Shown here piece by piece: positions 1 through 7,396 of a stretch of 55,105 bases of DNA; the stretch's first letter is position 1; each line of letters starts with the position of its first letter. A model generated the notes under the pieces. The model was given only the letters and a program-made list of their open reading frames with translations. It ran no database searches and was not told the origin of the DNA. This stretch comes from Streptomyces djakartensis (GTDB taxonomy: Bacteria; Actinomycetota; Actinomycetes; Streptomycetales; Streptomycetaceae). The stretch lies in assembly GCF_014651075.1 (NCBI RefSeq), contig NZ_BMWE01000033.1, positions 1 through 55,105 on the forward strand, read 5' to 3'. The position numbers and the translations under genes are program-made.

Positions 1-362
1 GGCTTGGGGCCCGGCGTCGGACGCGGACCCGGGGTCGGCGCCGGAGCCGAGGGAGCCGACGGCTCCTGGGCCGCCGGGGGCTTGGGGGCGGCCGGCGGCT
101 TCGGGGCAGCCGGACGCGCCGCCTGCGCCGGAGAGGGCGCGGCGGGACGGGGGGCGGCCTTCTTGGGGGCTGCGGGCTTCGCGGCGGACTTGCCGTTGCC
201 ACCGCCCTGCTGGAAGGCGTCGGTCAGCTTGCGTACTACGGGCGCTTCGATGGTCGAAGACGCCGAACGGACGAATTCACCGAGCTCCTGGAGCTTGGCC
301 ATGACGACCTTGCTCTCGACACCGAACTCCTTGGCGAGTTCGTAGACCCGGACCTTAGCCAC
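1..362 (-). CDS. infB: Translation initiation factor IF-2, N-terminal part (gene runs off the window)
   Basis: IF-2 is the GTPase that places initiator tRNA on the 30S subunit. Only about the first 120 codons are here, and the gene continues beyond position 1. The start is the GTG at 362-360, preceded by AAAGGAG with four bases between. The protein opens with MAKVRVYELAKEFGV, the typical IF2_N module (roughly residues 1-50). It then runs into an Ala/Pro/Lys-rich low-complexity linker (PAAPKPPAAPKP repeats), as in long actinobacterial IF-2 proteins. It lies last in the visible rimP-nusA-ylxR-infB order, as in most bacteria. The GTPase domains are outside the window, so identity rests on the N-terminus and the context, which agree strongly. 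Confidence 0.95.
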   Translation of the reverse strand, partial: MAKVRVYELAKEFGVESKVVMAKLQELGEFVRSASSTIEAPVVRKLTDAFQQGGGNGKSAAKPAAPKKAAPRPAAPSPAQAARPAAPKPPAAPKPPAAQEPSAPSAPAPTPGPRPTPGPK

Positions 363-410
363 TTCGCTCCTTTGAGGTCCGGGTGAAGCCGGACCGTCGC
401 TAGTTCATGG

Positions 411-443
411 GCGTACTCATCGCGTACTCATCGAGTGCTCATC
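411..443. repeat. Three tandem 11-bp repeats in the infB leader
   Basis: GCGTACTCATC occurs twice back to back (411-421 and 422-432), followed by a diverged third unit, GAGTGCTCATC (433-443). It lies between ylxR and infB, about 50-80 bases upstream of the infB start on the minus strand. It is non-coding in the frames used by the neighbours. The function is unknown; it could be replication slippage or a leader-RNA element. Confidence 0.7.
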
Positions 444-479
444 GCAATCTCGACCTGCTTTCGACTCGCGAGGTACCTA

Positions 480-501
480 GCCGCACGGGGTTCCGTACGG
501 C
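480..501 (-). terminator. Stem-loop between ylxR and infB (attenuator or weak terminator)
   Basis: GCCGCACGG and CCGTACGGC form a 9-bp stem with one G-U pair in RNA and a GGTT/AACC tetraloop. It starts six bases after the ylxR stop on the minus strand. There is no U-tract, which is usual for this kind of genome. It could reduce read-through from nusA-ylxR into infB. Confidence 0.5.
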
Positions 502-506
502 ACGTC

Positions 507-803
507 TTACGGTGTTGCCTGCTCGGCAACTGTTGTCTGCTCGACGTATCGGCGCAACGCCTTTGTGTCGAGCGTTCCTGGGGCGCGCAGTGCCCTGGTG
601 AACGCCCGGCGGCGAACCGCCTGGTCGAGACAGACCACGGCGGGGTGTACGTACGCACCCCGGCCGGGCAGCGTACCGCGAGGATCAGGGACGCACGCGT
701 CCTCGATCGCCACGATCCGCAACAGATCGGCCTTGGCCGCTCGCTCCCGACACCCCACGCAGGTGCGCTCAGGGCATGCGCGGGCGTGCGTCCGGCCAGA
801 CAC
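507..803 (-). CDS. ylxR: YlxR (DUF448) RNA-binding protein
   Basis: This 98-residue basic protein has the YlxR signature RTCVGCRERA at residues 13-22 and GRGAYVHP around residues 47-54. Family members are small nucleic-acid-binding proteins. In Bacillus the homologue binds RNase P, and in Streptomyces homologues have been linked to regulation of secondary metabolism. The start is the GTG at 803-801. A GGGGAGG lies upstream but about 11 bases away, longer than usual. The stop is TAA. It sits between nusA and infB, its conserved position, 102 bp after nusA. Assignment is firm; the exact role in this organism is not known from the sequence. Confidence 0.9.
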   Translation of the reverse strand: MSGRTHARACPERTCVGCRERAAKADLLRIVAIEDACVPDPRGTLPGRGAYVHPAVVCLDQAVRRRAFTRALRAPGTLDTKALRRYVEQTTVAEQATP

Positions 804-905
804 AGCTAAGTCTACCTCCCCGTACGCTCCTCACCCCTTTGGGGCAGGATTCGAACAGTTGCCGCGCACGAACCTGTCGTGATCTGAACGGCCTGCGGCT
901 GGGAT

Positions 906-1916
906 CTATTCCCCGGGCTGGTTGCCGGCCTGGTCTCCGGCCGGTTCCGTGTCCGGGCGGATGTCGATCCGCCAGCCGGTCAGCCGGGCGGCGAGCCGGG
1001 CGTTCTGCCCTTCCTTGCCGATGGCCAGGGACAGCTGGTAGTCGGGCACCGTGACGCGGGCCGACCGGGTCGCCAGGTCCACGACCTCCACCTTGGAGAC
1101 GCGGGCCGGGGACAGCGCGTTCGCCACCATCTCGGCCGGCTCGTCCGACCAGTCGACGATGTCGATCTTCTCGCCGTTCAGCTCGCCCATCACGTTGCGC
1201 ACCCGGCCGCCCATGGGGCCGATGCAGGCTCCCTTGGCGTTCAGACCGGACCGGGTGGAGCGGACGGCGATCTTCGTACGGTGACCGGCCTCACGGGCGA
1301 TCGCGGCGATCTCCACGGACCCGTCGGCGATCTCCGGCACCTCCAGGGCGAAGAGCTTCTTCACCAGGTTGGGGTGCGTACGGGAGAGCGTCACGGAGGG
1401 CCCGCGGACGCCCTTGGCCACCCGGACGACGTACGACCGCAGCCGCGTGCCGTGCGGGTAGGTCTCGCCCGGCACCTGCTCCTGCACCGGCAGGATGGCC
1501 TCGAGCTTGCCGATGTCCACGAGCACGTTCTTGGGGTCGCGGCCCTGCTGGACCACCCCGGTGACGATGTCGCCCTCGCGGCCGGCGTACTCGCCGAGCG
1601 TCGCGTCGTCCTCGGCGTCGCGCAGGCGCTGCAGGATGACCTGCTTGGCCGTGGTGGCGGCGATACGGCCGAAGCCGGACGGGGTGTCGTCGAACTCGCG
1701 GGGCTCCTGCCCCTCCTCGAGGTCGTCGGGTTCCTCCTTCGCCCACACGGTCACATGGCCGGTCTCCCGGTTGAGCTCCACGCGCGCGTGACGGCGGCTT
1801 CCCTCGGTGCGGTGGTAGGCGATGAGGAGGGCCGACTCGATCGCCTCGACCAGCAGGTCGAAGGAGATCTCCTTCTCCCGAACCAAGCCCCGCAGGGCAC
1901 TCATGTCGATGTCCAC
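906..1916 (-). CDS. nusA: Transcription termination/antitermination factor NusA
   Basis: NusA binds RNA polymerase and nascent RNA and modulates pausing, termination and antitermination. The 336-residue product has the N-terminal RNAP-binding domain (about 1-125), an S1 domain starting near GDIVTGVVQQG (about 130-200) and two KH domains (about 200-320), including RTKIAVRS and QLSLAIGKEGQNARLAARLTG. It lacks the acidic C-terminal repeats of E. coli NusA, as is normal in actinobacteria. The start is the GTG at 1916, seven bases after GGAGG. Only two bases separate it from the rimP stop, so the two are translationally coupled. Confidence 0.97.
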   Translation of the reverse strand: MDIDMSALRGLVREKEISFDLLVEAIESALLIAYHRTEGSRRHARVELNRETGHVTVWAKEEPDDLEEGQEPREFDDTPSGFGRIAATTAKQVILQRLRDAEDDATLGEYAGREGDIVTGVVQQGRDPKNVLVDIGKLEAILPVQEQVPGETYPHGTRLRSYVVRVAKGVRGPSVTLSRTHPNLVKKLFALEVPEIADGSVEIAAIAREAGHRTKIAVRSTRSGLNAKGACIGPMGGRVRNVMGELNGEKIDIVDWSDEPAEMVANALSPARVSKVEVVDLATRSARVTVPDYQLSLAIGKEGQNARLAARLTGWRIDIRPDTEPAGDQAGNQPGE

Positions 1917-1918
1917 GG

Positions 1919-2428
1919 CTACGCCTCCTCTTCCTTCTTGTTGTCCTTGTTGTCCTTGCGGCCGAACTCGACCTGGACGCGCGCCCGGACGATGTCGCCG
2001 AAGGCGAGTCTGCGCGCCGTGGGCTTGCGGCCCTTCACCCCGGGCACCTCGGTGTCGACGCCCTCGTCGTCGACCTTCAGGATCCTGGCGACCAGCTCGC
2101 CGCCCTCGGCCAGCTGGAACTTCACCAGCCGGTCCGTGGCGCGGACGTAGTGCCGGTGTTCCGTGAGGAGGCGCTCGGCGCCGGGGGTGCCGACCTCGAG
2201 GGTGTACTCCCCCTCGCCCATCGCGTCGGTCTCGTCGAGCTTCGCCGAGAGCGCGCGGCTCACATCGGCGATCTGGTCCAGGTCCGCGCCCGTGTCCGAG
2301 TCGACGACGACGCTCAGCACACGCTTGCGCCCGACGGAGTCCACCGCGATCTCTTCGAGATCCAGGCCCTGGGAGTTGACGAGCGGCTCCAGCAGCTCTC
2401 GCAGCCTCTCGCTCTGGGTGGTGCTCAT
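1919..2428 (-). CDS. rimP: Ribosome maturation factor RimP
   Basis: RimP assists maturation of the 30S subunit. The chosen ATG at 2428 gives 169 residues beginning MSTTQSERLRELLEPLVNSQG and is preceded by GAGGAG with eight intervening bases. The same frame is open further upstream (to 2518), but that stretch lacks a ribosome-binding site. The body carries the RimP N-terminal domain (LDLEEIAVDSVGRKRVLSVVVD, with YTLEVGTPGAERLL further on) and a C-terminal SH3-like domain (about 95-155). The C-terminus is a charged EDNK-rich tail. It is first in the nusA operon and divergent from the lipoprotein gene at 2640. Confidence 0.95.
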   Translation of the reverse strand: MSTTQSERLRELLEPLVNSQGLDLEEIAVDSVGRKRVLSVVVDSDTGADLDQIADVSRALSAKLDETDAMGEGEYTLEVGTPGAERLLTEHRHYVRATDRLVKFQLAEGGELVARILKVDDEGVDTEVPGVKGRKPTARRLAFGDIVRARVQVEFGRKDNKDNKKEEEA

Positions 2429-2566
2429 CCGGGTGACTCCTCGGCCGCGTGTGCTGTTGTGGGATGGGTCGCGTGTCTGGTCAAAGGGTATCCGGTCGCG
2501 GGGGGTGTTGCCGTCCACCCGGTGACGAACGGTGCCGCTGAGTGGTCCTGGGCCGGGGCCCGGGTA

Positions 2567-2578
2567 CCGTGATCACGG
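2567..2578. promoter_or_regulatory. Perfect 12-bp palindrome in the rimP/lipoprotein divergent region
   Basis: CCGTGATCACGG is its own reverse complement and lies in the 211-bp region between the divergent starts of rimP (2428) and the lipoprotein (2640). It is a candidate operator only; no regulator is encoded nearby and I do not recognise the site. Confidence 0.3.
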
Positions 2579-2639
2579 GCGTGCAGCCCTGACCGAGAGT
2601 CGCTTCTTTCTCCGTACGAGCCCCCCGAGGACGTCTGAC

Positions 2640-3209
2640 GTGCCGTTCCCCTCATCGCCGCGCGCCCGTTCGGGGCCGCGCAGAAGGAGCCTGCTCGCCG
2701 TCGGCTCGACGGCCCTCGTCCTGGCGGGCTGCTCCGCCGGCGCCGAGGACCCCGGTGACCGGCGCGACGGCCGGTCGGACGCCGAACGCCGGGCACGCGC
2801 GCGTGCGGCGCGGGACAGCGAGGGGCTGGTGGAGCGGTACGACGCGGTGATCGCCGCACATCCGGCGCTGACGGAGCGGCTGCGGCCGTTGCGGGAGGAA
2901 ACCGCACGGCACGTCCGCGCCTTAGGAGCGGGCGGCCGGAAGGCGTCCGCCTCTCCGGCACCTTCTCCGTCACGGCCCTCCTCGGCTGCCCCGTCCGCCT
3001 CTCCCGCCTCCGCCGCTTCCCCCTCGGCCGTCGCCGTGCCGGGGAACGACAAGGACGCGCTCGCCGCGCTGGCGGCGGCCGAGCGGGAGCTGGCCGACCG
3101 GCGGGCGAAGGCGCTGCTCGACGTGCCGGGCGAGCTGGCGCGGCTGCTGGCGTCGGTGTCGGCGGCCGGGGCGGCGCATGTGTATCTGCTGACGGAAGGT
3201 GGCGCGTGA
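2640..3209 (+). CDS. Predicted lipoprotein paired with a ferritin-like protein; contains a TTA codon
   Basis: This 189-residue product starts at the GTG at 2640, preceded by GAGG with nine bases between. Residues 1-30 form a lipoprotein signal: a basic stretch (RARSGPRRR), a hydrophobic core and the lipobox LVLAGC. The mature part is helical and rich in Arg/Glu/Ala, with a Ser/Pro/Ala spacer around residues 102-130. No enzymatic motif is visible. The last bases overlap the next gene as GTGA, so the two are translationally coupled. Codon 95 (2922-2924) is TTA, the rare leucine codon read by the bldA tRNA in Streptomyces, which suggests developmental control. It has the look of a conserved Streptomyces pair with a DUF4439-type partner; function unknown. 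Confidence 0.8.
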   Translation: MPFPSSPRARSGPRRRSLLAVGSTALVLAGCSAGAEDPGDRRDGRSDAERRARARAARDSEGLVERYDAVIAAHPALTERLRPLREETARHVRALGAGGRKASASPAPSPSRPSSAAPSASPASAASPSAVAVPGNDKDALAALAAAERELADRRAKALLDVPGELARLLASVSAAGAAHVYLLTEGGA

Positions 3210-3670
3210 GCGACGCGAAGGACCAGGAGCTGCGGGCCCTCCAGGCGGCGCTGGCGGCCGAGCACGCGGCGGTGTACGGGTACGGCGTCGTCGGCGGGCG
3301 GATCGGCGAGGGGCGGCGCGCCGAGGCACGGAGGGCCTACGACGCGCACCGGGCACGCCGGGACGCGCTGGTGCGTGAGGTGAAGGACCTGGGGGGCAGG
3401 CCCGTGGCCGCGGCCGCCGGGTACGCGCTGCCGTTCCCGGTGCCGGACGCGGCGGCGGCCGTGCGGCTCGCCGCCGAGCTGGAGGACCGGTTGGCCGGGG
3501 TGTACTCGGACCTGGTGCGCGCGGCGGACGGCGTGCGGCGGGCGCTGGCCGCCGAGGCGCTGCGGGAGGCGGCGGTGCGGGCGGTGCGCTGGCGCGGCGA
3601 GAGCGTAGCCTTCCCTGGGCTCGCCGAGCGGGCGGACGCGGCTCCGCCCTCGGCGGCGCCCACGGCGTGA
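3206..3670 (+). CDS. Ferritin-like domain protein (DUF4439 type)
   Basis: This 154-residue, all-helical protein opens with ALQAALAAEHAAVYGYGVVGGRI, the helix pattern of small ferritin-like (DUF4439) proteins, with Glu and His spaced as possible metal ligands (EHAAVYGYG). It continues with three more amphipathic helices, and the C-terminus is Ala/Pro-rich. There is no signal peptide, although its partner is a lipoprotein. The GTG start overlaps the lipoprotein stop (GTGA). Metal binding is plausible from the family, but only some of the carboxylates of true ferritins are evident. No direct function is known to me. Confidence 0.75.
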   Translation: MSDAKDQELRALQAALAAEHAAVYGYGVVGGRIGEGRRAEARRAYDAHRARRDALVREVKDLGGRPVAAAAGYALPFPVPDAAAAVRLAAELEDRLAGVYSDLVRAADGVRRALAAEALREAAVRAVRWRGESVAFPGLAERADAAPPSAAPTA

Positions 3671-3721
3671 CGCGCAGGGGCGGGCACGCACCGCGGACAG
3701 CACGAAGGGAACGACTCGCGC

Positions 3722-4621
3722 ATGGTTTTCGAACCGCCGAAGCGTCTGGTCAGGGCGCTCGGTGAGACGGCACAGGACGGTGACGCCTGGCTGGAGAAGC
3801 TGCCCGAGGCGGCACAGCAGGCCGTGGCACTACGCGAGTTGACCGTGGAACGGGTGCAGGTGCCTGGTGGGCGCAGCAGCCTGGTGGCGCTGGTCCGCAG
3901 GGCCGACGGGACGCCCGCCGTGCTCAAACTGGCGCCGGCCCGGGCCCGCCCGGAGGCGGAGCGGGCCGCGCTCGCGCACTGGGCCGGGCGGGGTGCCGTT
4001 CAGCTGCTCGAGCCCTTCGTCACCGAGGGTGTGCTGCTGTTGGAGCGGCTGCATCCGGATGTGTCGGTGCGGTCGCTGCCGGAGGCGAAGGCGCTGCTGG
4101 AGGCTGCCGGGACGCTGCGGCGGCTGTGGGTGGAGCCGCCCGCCGGCTTCCCCTTCGAGACCGTGGCCGAGCGGACCGGGCGGCAGGCCGAGGCCATGCG
4201 GGCGAGCGCGCGGACCGACCCCGACGTGGCGCCGCTGGTCGACCTGGCGCTCGGGGCGCGTGCGGAGCTGCTGGCCGCGCCGCCCGACCACCGGCTGCTG
4301 CACGGCACGTTCCGGCAGAGCAAGGTGCTCTCCGGGGAGCGGATGCCGTGGCTGGCCGTGGGCCCCGATCCGGTGGTCGGCGAGTGCGCTTTCGATCTGG
4401 CCCGGCTGGTGCGCGACCGGGTGGAGGACCTGATCGCCCAGCCGTCCGGTGCGGGCACCACCCGGCGCCGGGTGAAGCGGCTCGCGGAGTCGCTCGACGT
4501 CGACCAGGAACGGCTGCGGGGGTGGACGCTGTTCCGGGCCGTCGAGTCGGGTGTGCGGGCACTGCGGGTCGGGCGGCCGCGGGACGCGGAGAACCTGCTG
4601 GAGTTCGCCGGCTGGCTGTGA
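3722..4621 (+). CDS. Aminoglycoside phosphotransferase-family protein, probable pseudokinase
   Basis: The 299-residue protein fits the APH(6)/hydroxyurea-kinase fold: a VLKL lysine strand (about 67-70), LLLERL hinge (105-110), catalytic-loop region LLHGTFRQSKVL (192-203) and LAVGPDPVVGECAFDLARLV (211-230). Active relatives have HGD in the catalytic loop with a downstream Asn, and an Asp in the metal-binding AIDPKP motif. Here these positions are Thr196, Lys201 and Gly214. Phosphotransfer therefore looks unlikely, and the protein may be a structural or ligand-binding relic. It follows the lipoprotein/ferritin-like pair by 51 bp and ends in a strong hairpin. Naming it a resistance gene would be misleading. 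Confidence 0.8.
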   Translation: MVFEPPKRLVRALGETAQDGDAWLEKLPEAAQQAVALRELTVERVQVPGGRSSLVALVRRADGTPAVLKLAPARARPEAERAALAHWAGRGAVQLLEPFVTEGVLLLERLHPDVSVRSLPEAKALLEAAGTLRRLWVEPPAGFPFETVAERTGRQAEAMRASARTDPDVAPLVDLALGARAELLAAPPDHRLLHGTFRQSKVLSGERMPWLAVGPDPVVGECAFDLARLVRDRVEDLIAQPSGAGTTRRRVKRLAESLDVDQERLRGWTLFRAVESGVRALRVGRPRDAENLLEFAGWL

Positions 4622-4654
4622 GCGTGCGCCCGGTCGGCGACCGGGCGCACGCTC
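4620..4654. terminator. Perfect 17-bp inverted repeat, terminator of the plus-strand unit
   Basis: GAGCGTGCGCCCGGTCG and its exact reverse complement are separated by a single base, beginning at the stop codon of the APH-like gene. RNA would form a very stable GC hairpin with a loop of about five bases. It separates the convergent genes at 4621 and 5001. Confidence 0.85.
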
Positions 4655-5000
4655 AGGGCAGGCCCGGGTTCCGGGCGGGCCATCGCGGTCGGCGGCACGG
4701 GGTGTGCGCGCCTGAAGCGGGGGGCCGGGCCCGTCGCACCCAAGACGCCCGCGACAGCACGGGGCGAGCCGGACCGCACCGCGCGGCAACCGCGGCGCGG
4801 GGACGGACGGGCCCCCCGGCCCCCGCGGCACTACGCCGTGAGCCGGGCGAACCACTGCGGCACCCGTCCCGCGGTGCAGGAGAGGGCCGGAGAGGCCCTT
4901 ACGGCCTCACGGCGCAAGCACGGACAGAACCCACCCACGGCAACCCGCCCCGCGACCTCACCGGACGCGGCGGACGAGCCCCTGCGGCAGCCCCGCGGGG
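4655..5000. other. Convergent intergenic stretch without a recognisable gene
   Basis: These 346 bases lie between the hairpin after the APH-like gene and the proS stop. No frame here has a plausible start, ribosome-binding site and conserved protein. A short sequence near 4838-4854 resembles the 3' end of proS (GTGAGxCGGGCGA), too short to call a duplication. Confidence 0.5.
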
Positions 5001-6701
5001 TCAGGCCGTGAGTCGGGCGATGGCCTCCTCGACCGTGAGTTCCTCGCGTTCGCCGGTGCGGCGGTCCTTCAGTTCCACCACGCCCTCGGCGGCGCGCCGG
5101 CCGGCCACCAGGATCTGCGGGACGCCGATCAGCTCGGAGTCGGTGAACTTGACTCCCGGCGAGACGCCGGCACGGTCGTCGACCAGGACGCGGACACCGG
5201 CCTCGGCCAGCTTCCCGGAGATGTCGAGGGCCAGTTCCGTCTGGAGGGCCTTTCCGGCGGCGACCACGTGGACGTCGGCCGGCGCGACCTCCTTGGGCCA
5301 GCACAGGCCCTTGTCGTCGGCGCTCTGCTCGGCGAGAGCGGCGACCGCTCGGGAGACGCCGATGCCGTAGGAGCCCATGGTGACGCGGACCGGCTTGCCG
5401 TTCTGGCCGAGGACGTCGAGCTTGAGGGCGTCGGCGTACTTGCGGCCCAGCTGGAAGATGTGGCCGATCTCGATGGCGCGGTCGAGGACGAGTCCGGTAC
5501 CGCACTTGGGGCAGGGGTCGCCCTCCTGGACGACCACGACGTCGACGTACTCGCCGACCTCGAAGTCGCGGCCCGCGACGACGTTCTTCGTGTGGGTGCC
5601 GGTCTTGTTGGCGCCGGTGATCCAGGCCGTGCCCGGGGCGACGCGCGGGTCGGCGATGTACGTGACCTTGTCCAGGCCCTGCGGTCCCACGTAGCCGCGG
5701 ACCAGGTCGGGGCGGGCCGCGAAGTCCGCCTCGGTGACCAGCTCGACGACGGCCGGGGCGAAGTGCGCCTCGACCTTGTCCATGTCGACCTCGCGGTCCC
5801 CGGGGACGCCGACGGCGACGATCTCGCCGTCGACCTTCACGAGGAGGTTCTTCAGCGTGGCCGAGGCCGGGACGCCGAGGTGGGCGGCGAGGGTCTCGAT
5901 GGTCGGGGTGTCGGGGGTGGGGATGTCCTCTGCGGCGGGCACGTCCGAGCCGTCGACGGGCTTCAGCTCGTACGTGATCGCCTCGGTGTTGGCCGCGAAG
6001 TCGCAGTTCGGGCAGTCGGCGAAGGTGTCCTCGCCGGCCTCGGCCGGGGCGAGGAACTCCTCGGACTTGGAGCCGCCCATCGCGCCGGCCGTGGCGGCGC
6101 AGATGCGGTAGTCGAGGCCGAGGCGCGCGAAGATCCTCTGGTAGGCCTCGCGGTGCAGGGCGTAGGACTTGGCGAGGCCCTCGTCCTCGGTGTCGAAGGA
6201 GTAGGAGTCCTTCATCAGGAACTCGCGGCCGCGCAGGATGCCCGCGCGGGGCCGGGCCTCGTCACGGTACTTGTTCTGGATCTGGTAGAGGATCACCGGC
6301 AGGTCCTTGTAGGAGGACGCCTGGTCCTTCACCAGCAGCGTGAAGATCTCCTCGTGGGTCGGGCCGAGGAGGTAGTCGCCGCCCTTGCGGTCCTGGAGGC
6401 GGAACAGCTCGGGGCCGTACTCGTCCCAGCGTCCGGTGGCGTCGTAGGGCTCACGGGGCAGGATGGCGGGGAGCAGCACCTCCTGGGCGCCGATGGCGTC
6501 CATCTCCTCGCGGACGACGCGCTCCACGTTGGCCAGGACCCGCTTGCCGAGGGGAAGCCAGCTCCAGATGCCGGCGGCGGTACGGCGCACGTACCCGGCG
6601 CGCACGAGGAGCTTGTGGCTGAGGACCTCGGCGTCCGCCGGGTCGTCGCGCAAGGTCTTCGCCATCAACTGGGACATGCGCTGGACCGGTACGTTCGCCA
6701 T
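5001..6701 (-). CDS. proS: Prolyl-tRNA synthetase with editing domain
   Basis: This class II synthetase charges tRNA-Pro. The 566 residues show the bacterial-type layout: motif 2 around NKYRDEARPRAGILRGREF (about 143-161), a YbaK-like editing insertion (about 230-380) containing LKNLLVKVDGEIVAVGVPGDR, motif 3 GSYGIGVSRAVAAL (about 445-458) and a C-terminal anticodon-binding domain ending EEAIARLTA. A Cys pair near CPNCDF and a second near CPKCGT are also present. The start is the ATG at 6701. It is last in the minus-strand group and convergent with the APH-like gene, the arrangement seen in related Streptomyces. Confidence 0.97.
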   Translation of the reverse strand: MANVPVQRMSQLMAKTLRDDPADAEVLSHKLLVRAGYVRRTAAGIWSWLPLGKRVLANVERVVREEMDAIGAQEVLLPAILPREPYDATGRWDEYGPELFRLQDRKGGDYLLGPTHEEIFTLLVKDQASSYKDLPVILYQIQNKYRDEARPRAGILRGREFLMKDSYSFDTEDEGLAKSYALHREAYQRIFARLGLDYRICAATAGAMGGSKSEEFLAPAEAGEDTFADCPNCDFAANTEAITYELKPVDGSDVPAAEDIPTPDTPTIETLAAHLGVPASATLKNLLVKVDGEIVAVGVPGDREVDMDKVEAHFAPAVVELVTEADFAARPDLVRGYVGPQGLDKVTYIADPRVAPGTAWITGANKTGTHTKNVVAGRDFEVGEYVDVVVVQEGDPCPKCGTGLVLDRAIEIGHIFQLGRKYADALKLDVLGQNGKPVRVTMGSYGIGVSRAVAALAEQSADDKGLCWPKEVAPADVHVVAAGKALQTELALDISGKLAEAGVRVLVDDRAGVSPGVKFTDSELIGVPQILVAGRRAAEGVVELKDRRTGEREELTVEEAIARLTA

Positions 6702-6774
6702 GGCTCTTCTGCTCCTGCTGCCGAGTAGGTGATGGCAGGAGGTTATCCGGGGGGTGCGCGGGGGTGGAAATCGG

Positions 6775-7305
6775 TTAACGGCGGAGGAGCGGGAGCGGGG
6801 CTCCCATCACCGCGTACGGCTTCGGGGCGCTCGGGAAGAGGACCTGGCGGGCGAGGTCCTGGTAGCCGAGGGAGCGGTAGAGGGCGCGTGCGGGGCTCTC
6901 GGTGTCGATGGCGGAGAGGATCGAGCGGGGTTCGGTGGCGCCGTCGGTGATCGTGGTGATCAGGGAGCGGCCGATGCCGCGGTTCTGGAAGTCGGGGTGG
7001 ACGTGCAGTTCCGTGATCACGAAGGAGTCGTCGAGCCAGTGGTCGTTGCGGCCCGCTCTGAGGTACGGCTCCACGACGGTGGACCACCAGTGGGTACGGT
7101 CGTTGGGCATGCCGTAGACGAAGCCGACCAGTGCGCCGTCGGCTGTCGCGCCGAGGGCGCGGGCGCCGCGGTAGGTCATGTGGCGCAGGACGATCTGGCG
7201 GCGCACGGCGACTTCGTCGGGGCCGAGGCCGAAGGCCACGGCCTGGACGGCCAGGGCCTCGTCCACGTGGGCGGAGAGGTCGAGTGGGCCGATCACGAGG
7301 TCCAT
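6775..7305 (-). CDS. GNAT-family N-acetyltransferase
   Basis: This 176-residue single-domain GNAT protein has the acetyl-CoA pyrophosphate-binding motif A as VHPDFQNRGIGRSLITTI (about 112-129), preceded by the strand FVITELHV. Motif B follows as ESPARALYRSLGYQDL (about 144-159). The substrate cannot be told from the sequence. It ends in TAA 73 bp upstream of proS and follows a second acetyltransferase by 91 bp, so the three could be co-transcribed. The start is the ATG at 7305. Confidence 0.85.
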   Translation of the reverse strand: MDLVIGPLDLSAHVDEALAVQAVAFGLGPDEVAVRRQIVLRHMTYRGARALGATADGALVGFVYGMPNDRTHWWSTVVEPYLRAGRNDHWLDDSFVITELHVHPDFQNRGIGRSLITTITDGATEPRSILSAIDTESPARALYRSLGYQDLARQVLFPSAPKPYAVMGAPLPLLRR

Positions 7306-7396
7306 GGCGGGGAGCCTACAGGGGAGTTCGCGCTCATCGCCGGGCGATGGTCCGCACGGGGCTGCCGGCTCGGTTCCCCCCGCACCCCGGGGCGTG

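Noticed and set aside
411..443. Short repeats as a possible CRISPR array
   Set aside because: Units are contiguous 11-mers without spacers, and no cas genes are present.
830..875. tRNA-like T-arm sequence (GTTCGAATCC on the minus strand) between ylxR and nusA
   Set aside because: No pairing T stem, anticodon arm or matching acceptor stem could be found around it.
3722..4621. Aminoglycoside/hydroxyurea resistance kinase
   Set aside because: The catalytic Asp, loop Asn and metal-binding Asp are replaced, so resistance by phosphorylation is unlikely.
4838..5020. Possible duplication of the proS 3' end
   Set aside because: Only about 15 bases resemble each other (GTGAGxCGGGCGA), within chance expectation for this GC content.
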